Shown here: positions 30,806 to 44,164 of the stretch, one piece after another
Numbering within the stretch: position 1 is the stretch's first letter
Layout: each line of letters begins with the position of its first letter
NCBI RefSeq assembly: GCF_037975245.1
Contig: NC_092561.1
Coordinates: 17,365,001-17,429,000, forward strand
Reading direction: 5' to 3'
DNA from: Apostichopus japonicus
Taxonomy: Eukaryota > Echinodermata > Holothuroidea > Aspidochirotida > Stichopodidae
Length of the DNA stretch: 64,000 nt
Notes under the pieces: generated by a model
Seen by the model: only the letters and a program-made list of their open reading frames with translations
What the model was told of the DNA's origin: nothing
The model's database searches: none
Made by a program: the position numbers and the translations under genes

Positions 30806-32723
30806 CAGGCGCGTATCCAGGATTTTCTAACCCGTGGGGCGCGAATTACTATCTAAGCGGAGCGCCACCATCGGTTGGCGCGGAGCGTACAAGAAAATTT
30901 CTGGTTTTGATACCCCCAAGATCACCGGAAATGACACTTCTCGGGCTTGAAAATGACCAACCAAATGTACACTTTTGCCTGAGAACCAAGTATTTCCCAA
31001 TTTTTTTTCCATCCATAACCTTTTTGAAGATTGTCACCAGTCACACATCATGTTCGACCTCATTGCATGTCCTATGGATCATTGCTTTTGTAGGCGATTC
31101 TACGTCACGGCCCACAATATCCGAAAGCCCCACTTTTCAAGGTTTTAAGCCCATTATTTGTTGAGAATTTGAAAATTCACATTTCTCGTGAATAAAAATC
31201 ACTTCAAAACATACCCATAATGTTGCACAAAATTCAATCTATGGACAACCAATAGGGAAAAACTTCCTTCAACCCCTAATAGACAGGTACAAATTGCACG
31301 AGTAGAGGAAAGTATGATGAAGAATGTTGGTCAGGAAATTTTCGAAAATTCAGACACAGTTAATTTGTTGGTGTACAAATATTAAAACCTCTTATTATGG
31401 CTATTATAAAACTTCGTTGAAGGAAATGAAAAATACCAGATATTTCCGATATCAGGTATATCGAAACCGAACACTACACACATAGACGTAGGTCCCGTAG
31501 GAGGCGGGGCTGCATCGCCCACCCCCCCCCCGCAACCAATTTTTTCCCATTTTTTTCGGGCACCTACTGAAAGAAAAATAAATAGCAATGAATAGCTTAA
31601 AAATGATCTCCTGGTAATTAAAATAAAGTTCTAAGATTGGCCGACATTACTACTGTAAAAGAGAGTTTGACATAAATGGATCTGTATGCTTTTTCTCCAT
31701 CTACATAAGACATTTCGTTGTTTACATTAGCATCCGGCGGTATACTGTGCTACTTTCACGGACCGTAAGGTACACTATGCCATGCAATGTAATGACCGAT
31801 GCTTGCTTATATGATATTGGCATCGATATGTTGAACGCGCGTTTTTTCGGGCAAGTCATTACAGCCCCAAATCCAATTTGGCTACGCCTTCGACTACACA
31901 CATAGACAGTTTTTGAGGCTGTTCATCGTGGAACAGGCATTTCAATGCTCACTGATATGATGTTATATCTGCTCTTTGCTTTACAAATTCGAACAGGCGT
32001 GAAGCGAGTAATTGCCAAGAAAAGGGCGAAGCCTGTATGCAAACTATCTAAGCGAAGCGCCACCATGAGTTGGCGCGAAGCGTACAAGAAAAATTTTCGC
32101 CGAAAATGCCTCCCAGATCGCTGGAAATGACACTTCCCAGGCCTTGTAAGTTGCATCTAAGCATTGTCTACTAGCGATGTCATAAAGAAAATTTGCTCGG
32201 GGGGGGGGGCGGTCGCCCCCTTTCCGAAATGCGTCATGTTCCCGACGACCCCGTCGAGTTCAAGACCAGCCACAGTTGGTTCCATATAGCACAATTGTAC
32301 AATTGTTTAAGGCGTCCATACACACACACACACGCGTTATGATAGATCATATATAGTATTTATATAGATACATTAGTGAGAGAGGAAACATGGAAACGTC
32401 AAAAATGGAGTTGTTGGTGTTAGGGGTAGGGTGAGGCGCACACCCCCTCCGTAATCCTTGATCTGTCACTGGCTACCCTGTGTATATAATAGGGAAAAGC
32501 GCTTTAACTATGACTGTTCCTCTTTCTCTTCCCGAAGTCTTGGCTATCTTCTACTCCCTCCCTTTCTCCTTTTTCTCTCTTTTTTCTTCTTCTTTTCCCT
32601 TCCTTTCTCTCCTCCTTTTCTTTTTCCCCCTCCTTTTCCCTTTTTTCTTCTCTTTTTTCTCTCCTCTTTTTCTTACCCGGGGGGCGCGCGCCCCCAACGC
32701 CCCCCCCCCTGGATACGCACCTG
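30806..32723. mobile_element. Family C DNA transposon, 5-bp TSD, copy 1
   Basis: Ends CAGGCGCGTATCCAGG and CCTGGATACGCACCTG, flanked by ATCAC (30801-30805 and 32724-32728). No transposase. The left end carries the shared module (30848-30955) and the right end a long pyrimidine tract then a GC-rich run. Contains a further inserted element at about 31478-31893 related to the 1882 family, and a family F piece at 32030-32210. Confidence 0.85.
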
Positions 32724-32799
32724 ATCACCATATAAGTTCTCTATCCGTCCTCCCTAAATTAACACACGTTCATTAATTGTTTAGATGCAGTTTAAAGCC

Positions 32800-33200
32800 T
32801 ATATGGGAATTTTACCGATCTGAGGATACCTTTCATCGAAAATTTCGACGCTCCTTGCCAACCGATGATGGCGCTCCGCTTAGATATTGAGGTATAACAA
32901 AAGTTGTACATCACCATCTGACGATATGTTCTACTATCAATACCCTTCAAATTTTTAAACGATAATTAACTATCTAGATACATTTGCAGACATGAGATCC
33001 ATATTACAAGGATGGGTACATGCCGCTTAGAGCACTCGGGAAGTGCCGTTTCCGGCCATCTGCATGGAGGGCTTGTAAAGCCCCCAAAAAATCTTGTACG
33101 CTCCGCGCCAACCGATGGTGGCGCTCCGCTTAGATAGTCTTGCTGGCAGGTTTCCTCCCCCCCCCCCCCTCCCACTTTCACAACTCAAATCCCGCCCCTG
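32800..33200. mobile_element. DNA-transposon fragments with two module copies
   Basis: Shared-module copies at about 32815-32895 and 33032-33140, a C-run at 33155-33170 and an AATCCCGCCCCTG end at 33189-33200. No matching left end or target duplication was found. Confidence 0.5.
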
Positions 33201-33224
33201 AGTGAGATGAATGAAACCCTACTT

Positions 33225-34639
33225 TAAAGGTAAAAGCCTTTTCCTGTTAGACATATAGGGCGACACTATTTACAATGTAAACTGTTGATATTTAAAACTG
33301 ATTACGTTGGTTGTAATGATTGTTATAATAAGAGCAATTTCGACATTGTAAGGTGAATGATCAGTTCTCCTCTTGAATGTCTTCACCACCGCTCTCCATG
33401 TATAAATGAGATGAGCTGCGTTTCACTCAATACCTCAAGAGCTTTCGGCCTGATAGTAATATGCACAGTAAAACTGAACAATATTCCCTCTCGTTGTGCC
33501 AATGCACTAAGCGGTGCAAAGTAACTTGAGCAGAGAAGATCAATAGCCAGTGGCGAAGGGTCCATACAGTCAGGGGGCGAATGCCCCCCCCCCCCTGAAG
33601 GACTCAAATGGACTGCTGGCTCCCTTTTCAGCTCTTTACCACTTTTTACTTATTCGCGATTATTGACTTTTTTAATGCGCTCTCATCTACCTATTGACAT
33701 TTGTCACATTTTGTTGGTGTAATTTGGCGATGCGCCTAATTTTTCTTCGTTTATCTGCGAATTAGCCAGGCCCCGAAAGGGTCGTTTCCAGCGATCTAGG
33801 GAGTATCTTTACTCAAAAAGTTTCTGTACGCTACGCACCAACCTGTGGTGGCGCTCCGCTTAGATAGTGTCGAAAGCGCCCCTACAGACCATTCTCGCCC
33901 CTCCTGACCAATACCCCTAGCTCCGCCACTGTCAATAGCATGAGATAACTGTTTGATGTTTGGGAAGTACTTTGCTCATAGACTGTTAATAGCCATTTGA
34001 GGGCTCTTCTGGAAAGCAGTGCTTCTGCACTGAGCAGGACTACCCTCATTAAAGATAACAATTAAAAAAAGTAGGGACTGACACTTTTAGTTGGGAAGCT
34101 CTTTGTTCATAGGATGTCATAGTAGAGACTGACACTTGAAGTTGGGAAGTATTTTGCTCGTAGACTGTTAAAGTAGATCCTGTCACTTGTAGTTTTGAAT
34201 TAGCCCTTGCTTCGATCGAACCAAACAGTTACACTTAAGACAAGTCTTTGCTTCCCAAACTTCTTCCAACAATTTCTTGAATCTACTCCACCGGTTATTT
34301 ACATGTATCTTTCCCTCCCCTATTTTCAATATTATGTATAGTGTACTCTTAACGATAACGGATTGCACACTAGATACAACATTAACATAGAAATATTGTT
34401 AACGTATATTTAGCTTCCAATAGGGATTATGCAGGAACCAAGTACTTTTTCTGTGCGTTGTGTAGCCATGAGGATGATGGTGTAATTTTTTGAACAGACG
34501 GATAATCTGAGAAGTATGATACAGGCCCATATCATGCAGGATAATGCATCGTGGTTGGAGCTTCGTAAAATATTTGACATGTTCAGTGGAGCGAACTGTA
34601 CATCCCTTGTCGGCAACCAAAGTTGTTTGTGTTTTCCAA
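33225..34639 (+). pseudogene. Decayed copy of caspase intron 2 and exon 3
   Basis: From just inside the exon 2 donor onward this copies 6764-7727, including the TTGGGAAG array and the exon-3 acceptor. The exon remnant is 34414-34639. Visible lesions are a TAG-flanked changed start (NG to NR), the catalytic His-Gly changed to His-Glu, TGA in place of the Gly codon before TDG, a further TAA and a frameshift. It still ends in CCAAGTAAGT. A hAT MITE (33548-33931) has inserted. Introns are retained, so it arose by DNA duplication, not retrocopying. Confidence 0.88.
33548..33931. mobile_element. hAT MITE, family A copy 1
   Basis: Ends CAGTGGCGAAGG and CTCCGCCACTG, flanked by TCAATAGC at 33540-33547 and 33932-33939. 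The true caspase intron at 7101-7107 retains the uninterrupted site, so the insertion followed the caspase-fragment duplication. Confidence 0.93.
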
Positions 34640-35983
34640 GTAAGTTCATATACATAAAGACGAGATCCTACTCTCTCCTCGTGTACTGTCAACAAGTGTA
34701 CACATATGTTGGTAGAGTCACACCGAATGAAGCTACCGTGAACGGTTGGTCTTCTTTATTGTAAGGAAAGGGGTCTGTGGCTTGTAGTATGTGTTTAGAG
34801 TTGGTATTGTGGGGTGTTGCGCAGGAACTACGTGAGTGTTATTTAAATGTAAATTGTTCATTTTAATCAGATACTGCTGTTGATTCATAGTTGTACCACA
34901 CTGGATTGTTGTTAGGTTCTTTTAATTGCTTAGGGTTGTATGAAATTAAAGGGAAATTGATGACGCTATTTCGGTTTGTGTTAGACCGGTTCACTAGCTT
35001 AGGCTGAGCACATATGTTACTCAAGCCTTGTTAGGCAAACGTGATGTGGTTATCAGTGTATGCAGCTAGAGTAAATATATATTGGGTTGTCATTCACATG
35101 GGGTATCTTACTGTCGTCTGGTTTGGAGAAGCTGTTGGAAATTCCCAGGGTTGCTGTTTGATTTTGATATTACGTTTGCTTCCCAATTTCGTCGGCCGTT
35201 CCAATTGCCTTGAGGGACACACGCATGGAAAGCTCATCCTAAAGTGAATACGTTTTAATTTAGTTAACTCACTAACTATTTCTTACTTGATTTTGAGCCT
35301 TTTGGCTCCTACTTGTGGCTTTTGTGCTGTGGAAAGCGAGAACAGCATACTACATCAATAAACAAAACTGATAACTTTACATGCCGTCTGATCTCTTCTT
35401 TTAATTTAAAGTTTTAGTCTGTGAGAGCCCATTTGGAAAACACCAATGAACCGGATCCAGCTACGATATAATGGCTCACGACATTAATATGTTATTATAT
35501 AAGGCCTGATGAGTCTCTTTGTTTACAACAACTTCCCCCGGGAGCTCTCCACCTCTCTCTCTTTCTCTCTCTGTCCCTCAACCTTTCACTCTCTCTATAT
35601 ATCTCCACCTCTCCCTTTAACTAGACGAAATCGCTCATGCTTGGTAGATCCATATAATTTGAGGTGATCGACTGTAAAATTTACAGGCTACGTAGCTTGA
35701 CTTTTATTCGAACCTCAGGACAAGATTCGTTAACCATACCCTCTAACCGAAGCTAACGGGAGTCACATCCCTCAATTTGGCACTCTGGATTATCATTTAC
35801 TTACCTGCTATGGTATTATCAGCGGACATGTGTGGTATTTTTTATGGTATCCGTTACATTAATTAATAAGAGCAATAAAGAACAAAATTAGAAGAAAAAA
35901 TATATTTCTTGGGTTTTTAATGAACATAATTTGAGAAAAACGTCTTTCGGTGGTCTAGTATTGTAGATATAGATAAGTGACCA

Positions 35984-36355
35984 CAGTGGCGTAGGAAGGT
36001 ACTTTTGAGTGGGGGGGGGGCTGAAGACTGATAGCCGGCCTGGGGGAGGGGTCTAAGGGGAGGGGGTCTCCCCCTCCCTTTTGGAATTTTTTTGCATTTC
36101 CAGGTGGCCTCAGATTCAATTTGGTGCAATATAGCACACTTCAACTCCCACTCCATTTTGTAAAGAATTTTGTATTTTCACCTGGCCTTAGATGTAATTT
36201 GGTGCTCCAAATGAGATTTTTTTTCTCATTTGGAAATGAAAAAGGGGTGTTCTGACTTGCGGAGCGGGGGGGGGGGGGGCGGAATGATACTTCCGCCCCC
36301 CATATTTTTCACTGGGGGGGCTGGCGCCCCAGCCCCCCCGGTTCCTACGCCCTTT
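35984..36355. mobile_element. hAT MITE, family B copy 2
   Basis: Starts CAGTGGCGTAGGAA and ends TTCCTACGCCCTTT, flanked by AGTGACCA at 35976-35983 and 36356-36363. The paralogous site near 55255 is empty with a single AGTGACCA. Confidence 0.95.
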
Positions 36356-36817
36356 AGTGACCATCGTATTTATAGAGCAAACGAAATAGAAATAGAAACA
36401 CTTTAGGAAGAACTAAAATTGCAAAGCAAAAGTAGTTAAGGGATAAACGTCCATTACTAGTCGATAAACACAGAAAAAGATTTGGAGAGAGAAAGTGAGG
36501 TGGGTGGAGCTAGAAGGATGACAAAGGACTACTATGATAGGTTGTTATGTCCTGCCTTTTGATTGGTTGAACATACCCCATAACAGTATTTCTATCAGTT
36601 AGAACATTGTTTCAAAGAGTCAATCACAAGTGCAGTCAACATATTTCTAAGTGAACAGAGCCTACATGGGTGCCGAACAAGTGTGGCGAAATCTCATATT
36701 GGTCTGAAAGAATTTATGCAAGTCATTGAGAAGCAATTTGTTAAATTTCTCGTTATATTTTAGCTTGAGAACATTCGAGTAAACTTCTTCCGGAGATGCT
36801 TAAAAGATCTTCATGGT

Positions 36818-37219
36818 CAGTGGCGGAGCGTCCATACAGTCAGAGGAGGTGGATGCCCCCCCCCCCCCTGACGGACTCAAATGGACTGCTGGCGCCCTTT
36901 TCAGTTTTTTACCACTTTTTACTACTTACTTTCGCGATTATTGACTTTTTTATTGCGCTCTCAAATACCTATTGACATTTGCCACATTTTGTTGGTGTAA
37001 TTTTCTGGAAAAATGTCGTTGACACCTATTTATTTTTCGTTGATTTGCAAATTAGCAAGGCCCGGAAAGGGTCATTTCCGGCGATCTAGGGAGTATCTTT
37101 ACTCAACAAATTTCTGTACGCTCCGCGCCAACCTGTGGTGGCGCTCCGCTTAGATAGTGTCGAAAGCGCCCCTACAGACCATTCTCGCCCCCTGACCAAT
37201 ACCCCTAGCTCCGCCGCCG
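36818..37219. mobile_element. hAT MITE, family A copy 2
   Basis: Starts CAGTGGCGGAGCG and ends CTCCGCCGCCG, flanked by TTCATGGT at 36810-36817 and 37220-37227. It sits at the same place in both segmental copies, so it predates that duplication. Shared module at about 37058-37160. Confidence 0.92.
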
Positions 37220-37869
37220 TTCATGGTGGCAATAAGGGGCTTAAAGAAACTTACAGAATATATCGAATATATTCCATAATATTCAATACAATTAGTTTAA
37301 ATGTGATCAAGTGTGAAACATGGCTTTAGTTGATTTGGAGATGGGTATTGTATGTGCTTAATACACATGTATAGTTGAATTTGATGTATTTCTTAAATTT
37401 CGCTTGAAATAAAGTATGGCTTATTTATAGAATGTATATATATATATGTAGCAGGTTGGTTAACCAATATTTCTACAAGTAGCTTAGTGGAATGTATTAC
37501 CATTACTGTTTACTTTGCTATATATGACAATAGGAATGCACACCTTTTGATTAGTTTCACTTCGTTGATGATATTATCTCCGAATGAGGAAAAACGAATC
37601 TAATAAGTCAATCAAATTCAATAATGCGTCTCATAGTAAGATCCTACAGTTAAATTTTACTTTTATTTGAGATGTTTACTCCTGTAAAGGTTTTCCCAAA
37701 TCAACTGATAAGCATGCAACATTGAAAATGAAATGCTCAAGAATCTATGGAGTTTCTTGCTATAGTCGCAGTGTTTTGTCACTGGTATTTTTCCATCATT
37801 GTCGAGCACAGCGGTTCATATCGTCACTGTGTAAATATATGTTGGTATTTATATATCAGAGATAAACAC

Positions 37870-38195
37870 GTTAAAAGCACCCGATACACAAAGAGAACAC
37901 AGTTACTACAGTAAAGCTTACAGTTTTGTACCACAGTAAACACTGGATCGTGCTCTAAATCGGTAGCATGTGCTATTAAGTTTACAGTAAGAACTGGGGA
38001 TATGTGTAATTCCAACAAATCCAGTTGTTTGGGATTTGTTGGCATTACAAATATCCTCAGTTCTTACAGTAAACTTAATAGCACATGCTACCGATTTATC
38101 AGATTTGTGAGCACGATCCAGTATTTACTGTGGTACAAACTGACTTTAGATTTACAGTAGTTACTGTAATCTCTGTGTGAATCGGATATTAAAAG
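37870..38195. repeat. Foldback palindrome, copy 1
   Basis: Imperfect inverted repeat with arms of about 150 bases centred near 38026. Its arms hold TTTACAGTAAGAACT and the GTAGCATGTGCTATTAAG block and their complements. It resembles a foldback MITE. Also present at 56759-57083. Confidence 0.9.
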
Positions 38196-38474
38196 AGACT
38201 GTGTGTAAACGCGGAATGTGTTAACTTAACAGATAGACTGACCGGTAGTCTTACAGACTCAGGATTATCACATCTCTCGCAATTGTCGAGCAAAAGTACA
38301 GGTCATGATGGTATTGTGCTTTAAGCAAAACCGAAACCTTTCAACAATTGTCTAGCGTTAAGTTAATAGCTATGTGGCTTTTGTTTCAGAATCTATCATA
38401 CAATACAACTATTCCTTGAATTTTTAAAATAATTTTCTTTAGCTATAGTTTCTTCAAGTCCTCTATGCTGGTGT

Positions 38475-40700
38475 GTGCGTGGGAGGGGGGGGGGGGGTAT
38501 ATTGGCGGCATACTGGTAAACTTTAAAGGTATTTTCTCAGCTAGGAAATTGTGAGAGAGTAAGCCAATTTCATAGGTTTCAGTATATATACGGCATTCAT
38601 GGTTTCGACGGTTCACCGTTACTCACGTGGTTCACCGTTGGTCACGTGATAAGGTATATATAATGTACTGCTACCGTATACGTACAGTGTATTTGTTTTG
38701 TATGCGTATGCGTACGATGTTATGTATTATAATGTGTGCAAATTACCATCTCATTGAATAAACAAACATAATATTTATGCTGGCTCCGACCCAGTTCCTT
38801 TGGCTATGGGCCTAAATGCCTCTTTTTCGATTAAAACCAAATGAACCATACCATGCAAAATCATTTTATCTCAATCTGCAACAACAACATGTACTTCTTT
38901 GTAAACAATTTGTCCTCACACACAAAGCCATAAATGTATGTCATTTTTTCCTTTTATTTCAAATTACAGATGAACAGTACATTCTTTAGAGGAGCAGTGC
39001 ATCACAGCGTAGTGTTTAATATATGATTTTTGCAAGCAGGTATAAGGGTTGGCACTGAAAGTGTTCTTTTCGGGTTGTTTCATTAATAAATCTGAGCTTC
39101 AATATTTCTATTATGTCAGATGACTGCCAGTGAGTGTTCTCCAAGGAGAGCTACAGATTTGTACAATGAATGTTGTTACTATCGAAAAGGACAATTTTGA
39201 AAGAGCTGATGTCAAGTAGTTCCAAAAGCTTGCTTAAATACCACAAATGACACAAGAGTGGACAAATGAGAGTAACAAGTTTCCAGAATGTAGATATCAC
39301 TAGCCTTAAAGACAATTGATCAAACTTTGCCATAACGGTGTCTCAGTAAAACAATGTAACTTAAAAGCCGGTGCAATGTATCATAAGAATTTATCTTTTT
39401 CATGGTGTCAAACATTGATTGCTGCCTTTAGTGCATCATGTATCTTACACCTTTTTGGTAGTACTAAGCATTGATTTGCATGTTCATTCATAGTGTAATG
39501 TATACTACATATTAGACGCCATCAAAGTTACAACTGTGTCATGTTAATAAAGGTAATGCTTAAATATTGGTTTCACTGCATACTTTATTGTACACTAGTA
39601 GTTAAAACTGACATTGATCTTGGCTTATTAATTGTTGACACAGAATAACTTGTCATTATTTTGTATTGTGTGAGATTACTTTAACATGACATATATTTTG
39701 ATGTCATGGAGTGTTGAATGATATTCTAACTTGCAGGTATTAGGTGATTAAACAGTGTCATTTTGTTGCTTTTATGATACTCCTAGTGGAATGGTGTTGT
39801 TACATGATGTTGTTCACACATTGATGACACCTGTACAGTGCTACACAATAAGTTAAACTACAATATCCATGAGCAGGAAAAACGTACCACTATCTCACTT
39901 GCCAAATTAAAGGAATGAATATGTTGCTGCTATTAACAGAGAGCGGCATCGATATTATTTTTAAATACGTTTAGACAAATTTGCTAAGAGAATACCTTTA
40001 AGTATAACGAATATGTACACCACGGTCTTATGTAACACAAGAAACACAAGGAGTAAGGTTGGCAAGCAAAGATTATCTACATTAAATTCATGACTTCATT
40101 ATGAAAGATCGATAAAAAAAAAAATTAAAAATGGTTGTTTCTAAGTTCTCATCGGCAACGGTGGAGTTTCTAAAGCGATGCTTCAATAAATCTTTAATGT
40201 TCCGGGAGTTTTGTTTATGATTATTCCATGAAGTAGTGATTGTGTGAGAGCTGTTTATGTCCATGGCACACCATGAATCAGAGAGGCAAGTTTGTGGGAG
40301 AATATTATATTGTACCTGTCATTATGAAGTATCGAGTGAAATGACATGCTCTTAAAAACCAAAGGATACATTACACAGTGGATAATGCTTTGTTAAACTT
40401 TTCTAAAACAAAAGAAGGAAGATAAATAGCTCTGTAATAAACTTAACCAATAACATCGCTAAGTTGGAGCTCGAATTTGAATTATGACCGATTCATCAAA
40501 TAAATGGTCTATACGTGTCTCTTTTCGTTACTTTTAATATAATTAGTATTTAATTATACAATGCAAATTGGAATTTTTTCGAAAGACGACGGACTCGTAC
40601 AATTCCTCTTCTAATATAATAGGCAATGAGATGTCAGATGTACTTCCATGATTCCTTCCATATGCTTTTGTATGCTATAGTCTGGGAATAAGTACTTTTT
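38475..40700. other. Intergenic, nothing recognised
   Basis: AT-rich. A G-run at 38484-38499 and repeated GGTTCACCGTT words near 38610-38640 are the only local structure seen. Confidence 0.55.
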
Positions 40701-40704
40701 TAAC

Positions 40705-41230
40705 TGCTCTCCTTAATCACAGATTGTTGCTTTAGACAGTAGACCAAGCTTGTAATTAATTATGAACTTTGGAACCATTATAGAAATTAATTGTTATTAC
40801 ACTGACACCTGCTATATAAACTTAATTGGAATATTTGATCAAAATATAAAAAGACTGATAATGACATGGTGAGAATAGATATCGACACGATGATGATAGG
40901 TTCAAGTGGTGTCACATTTGGAGATATATTTAAATGTTAAATAGCTGAAGTTACTGCCACAAAATATGACCTTTAAATGATCTCATTAATCACAGATTGA
41001 TGCTTTAGACAGTAGACAAAGTTTGTAATTAATTATGAACTTTGGAACCATTAGAGAAATTAATTGTTATTACACTAACACCTACTATTTGAAATTAATT
41101 GGAATATTTGATCAAGATATCAAAAAGGCTGATAATGACATGGTGAGAATAGATATCGACACGATGATGATAGGTTCAAGTGGTGTCATGTTTGGAGATG
41201 GAAGATGTATTAATATGCTAGATAGCTGAA
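40705..41230. repeat. Two-copy tandem duplication, about 273-bp unit
   Basis: Units at about 40705-40977 and 40978-41230 share TAATTATGAACTTTGGAACC and GATATCGACACGATGATGAT with scattered changes. The frame is open in the second unit (64 codons) but not the first, so coding is unlikely. Confidence 0.9.
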
Positions 41231-41656
41231 GGTACTGACCTTGCAGCATGACAAAGATGAAACGTAACCCTGTGCTTTTCATTGCTGCTTTTGTTCAAAG
41301 TTACTTTTCGATCAATCAAGCTCGATCAATTTGTTTTCACACCATAGCGTCAGTAATTTCTACATGTATTTTCCCAGTTCATGTGTTATTTTCCAGAGGA
41401 ACGTAATCTTGTATGTAACTATGAACAGTTAATAACAAATAAGGAATTGTCGATACAATCAAACGAACCTGAACATCTTTACTAGTTAATTATATAATGG
41501 TAATCGTACCAGATACCTAAACACAAGTTCATCAAGCAATTCCTTTTAGAACATGCTAAATAAGTTTACGAAGATTGCCCTGGCTACTACTGTATGATAT
41601 TATGTGTGTACAGTACAATTATTAACATAGAAGCCTTCTACTAATATTATTCACAG

Positions 41657-41784
41657 TTTATCGGCTCTTTGATCTCCCCAAAGAGAAAGAGAACTATGGA
41701 AACTCGGACACCCGTTCCACTATGTCTTCCAAACGACTTAAGGTGGAACCAAAGGAACGAAGCAATCAATATTTTTTTCGTTAG
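41657..41784 (+). other. Candidate terminal exon of unknown gene
   Basis: After the acceptor atattattcacag comes a frame reading YRLFDLPKEKENYGNS and STMSSKRLKVEPKER, closing with TAG at 41782-41784. The charged, natural-looking sequence and good acceptor are suggestive, but no upstream exon or family match was found. Confidence 0.3.
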
Positions 41785-44164
41785 CTTCTCAGCTAACTGT
41801 CAACGTTGTACTGATTCCATAATGTATTTAGGCAGGCGCGTATCCAGGATATTCTAATCCGGGGGGCGCGAATTACTATCTAAGCGGAGCGCCACCATCG
41901 GTTGGCGCGCAGCGTACAAGAAAATTTCTGGTTTTGACATCCCCCAGATCACCGGAAATGGCACTTCTCGGGCTTGAAAATGACCAACTAGATGTTCACT
42001 ATTGCCTGAGTAACCAAGTATTTTCCCAATGTGTTTTTTTCTCCATCCGTTACCTTTTTTAAGATTGTCACCAGTCACACATCATGGTCCACCTTATCAC
42101 ATCTCCTGTGGATCATTGCTTTTGTAGGTGATTCTAGGTCGCGGCCCACAATACCCGTCAGCCCCACTTTTCAAGGTTTTAAGCCCATTATTCGTTCAGA
42201 ATTTGAAAATTCACACTTCTCGTGAAATCAATTCACTTGTAAACATACCCATAATGTTGCACAAAATTTCATCTATGGACAGCCAATACAGAAAAATCTC
42301 CATGTTTATGAATGTTTGTCAGGGAAATTTCGAAAATTCAGACACAGTTAACATATTGGTGCAAGGGCGCAGATCAGTCTTGGGTAATGGTGGGGACGCG
42401 TGTCTGTTCTCTGATACTATCTAAGCGGAGCGCGACCATGGGTTCGCGCGTAGCGTACAAGAAATTTTTGGCAAATACTCCTCCCAGATCGCCGGAAACA
42501 ACATTTCCCAGACCCAATGATGCTCCCATACCTCCTTAAGTTTTAGATCTCGTGGCTTAAAAATTTAGTTTGGGGAAATGCATGGGCGTCTGCAGAAAAA
42601 AATCAGGGAAAAAATAATCCAAGTAGACTTTTGTATACGATTGGTCTGGTTTTGTAACTCATTGGGAAGCGATTAGAGGGGTGGGCGTAGGGTTGTGGGG
42701 CGCGCGTTTTCATGCAGATGGGAACAATCTCAAGAAGTGATGGGTGCGTTCGCCCCGCCCCCCCCCCCCCCCCCACCCCTCGCCGGCAATGATACGCCTT
42801 TGGATCCACTACATGATATTCACAGGGAATGTGCTCAATTCTCAAATCGCATGCGGAATTTAATTTTAGATTCATTGTATCAGTTACGGTACTAGGGGTG
42901 GGGTAAGAATTAGCATTCAGTTCGCGTTGTATAACATTTTAACTCTGCATGACAGTGTTGCATCGAAAGACATATGTCTAGTGCAGTTCGCATATAGATC
43001 CTGGGCTAATACCGAAGTAATGTTCCCCGACGACTCGGTCGAGATCAAGACCAGCCACCGTTGGTTTCATATCACAATTTTTACAATTTTGTTTAAGGCG
43101 TCCATACACACATGCGTCATGATATACTATATATAGTATATATATATACACTGAAAACTTAAATTGGTTCACCGACTAACATAACGTTAGTCCATCTGGT
43201 GTCTCTCCCGACTAACATAGCCTTAGTCAGTTGCTATACCGACTAATTTATTCCTTGGGCAGTTGGATTTCTTAGTCGGTCATCTTAGTCCGTCAGCTTA
43301 GTCGATCAACAATTTTTTAGTCGGTAAATGTATATTAGTCAGTTACATTAGTTGGTGACATTAGTCGGTCTTTACCGACTAATTTATATGTGCCACCGAC
43401 TAGTTTATAGCAGGTTTTACATTAGTCAGGATGGTGCTTCTCCCGACTAACCTTTCTTAGTCGGTATCGACTGATTAGTTGCACTGACTAGAATCACTGA
43501 AAGAATTAAACCCGACTAGTTTCACTGACTAGCATCACTGAAAGAAAAGAGAGCAGAAGAAACACAAATAATGTGTACGCTGGCAGTATTTATTTCTGAT
43601 AAAACTTCTGATATCTACAAAGGCTGACTTTCGACAGATAGAGAAGAAATCACTGTAAACAAAAATCTGAAAATATGATTTTATTCCAACAAAGTTAAGA
43701 CAAGTTAATGGATCAAACATGAATTGCAAAAGTATAGCACTGCACAATAATGCAAAGTTGAATCTTGGGCAAGGGTTCCTCATGACTTTCGTTTTAAAGT
43801 GGTACCCCAAATCGACACCAGTTAAGTCTTCACGAACAAAGAGTGTTTCTCTTAACTACAAATGGCCTCCCACTTGTCTTCAGGAAGCCAAAATCTGCAC
43901 CATTATTGACCTGTGAACAGAAAATATGATATACGTGTAAGCACAGATACAGATATAGCACATGATAACTCACATTATCATAAACATACATTTACATTAA
44001 AATTTTATAACATATTGGGAGGTATACATTTAAATCTAGGTCCCTCAAATTATAAGCCAGGAATAGCAGCTTTACCAAATAATTATTAGCTTTGCACAGC
44101 ATAACACCAAGTTATTTTTCAAAGCTTAATAATTATGTTAATCATATTAATAATGATCCCAATA

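Larger units (their letters stand above)
34658..38472. repeat. Segmental duplication, copy 1
   Basis: Matches 53946-57380 along its length from GACGAGATCCTACT to GCTATAGTTTCTTCAAGT. It differs by one extra MITE (35984-36355) and a segment of about 80 bases near 36455-36535. No coding frame recognised. Copy 1 begins within about 20 bases of the end of the caspase exon remnant. Confidence 0.92.

Noticed and set aside
32458-32776. Frames rich in Phe, Leu and Pro over the pyrimidine tract
   Set aside because: Low-complexity translation of the conserved pyrimidine tract of family C; the same artefact occurs at 47805-48213.
29990-33200. A single 3.2-kb element with GGGCGGGATT ends
   Set aside because: The two ends are roughly complementary but the flanking 8-mers (CTTACATG and AGTGAGAT) differ, so I could not support one insertion.
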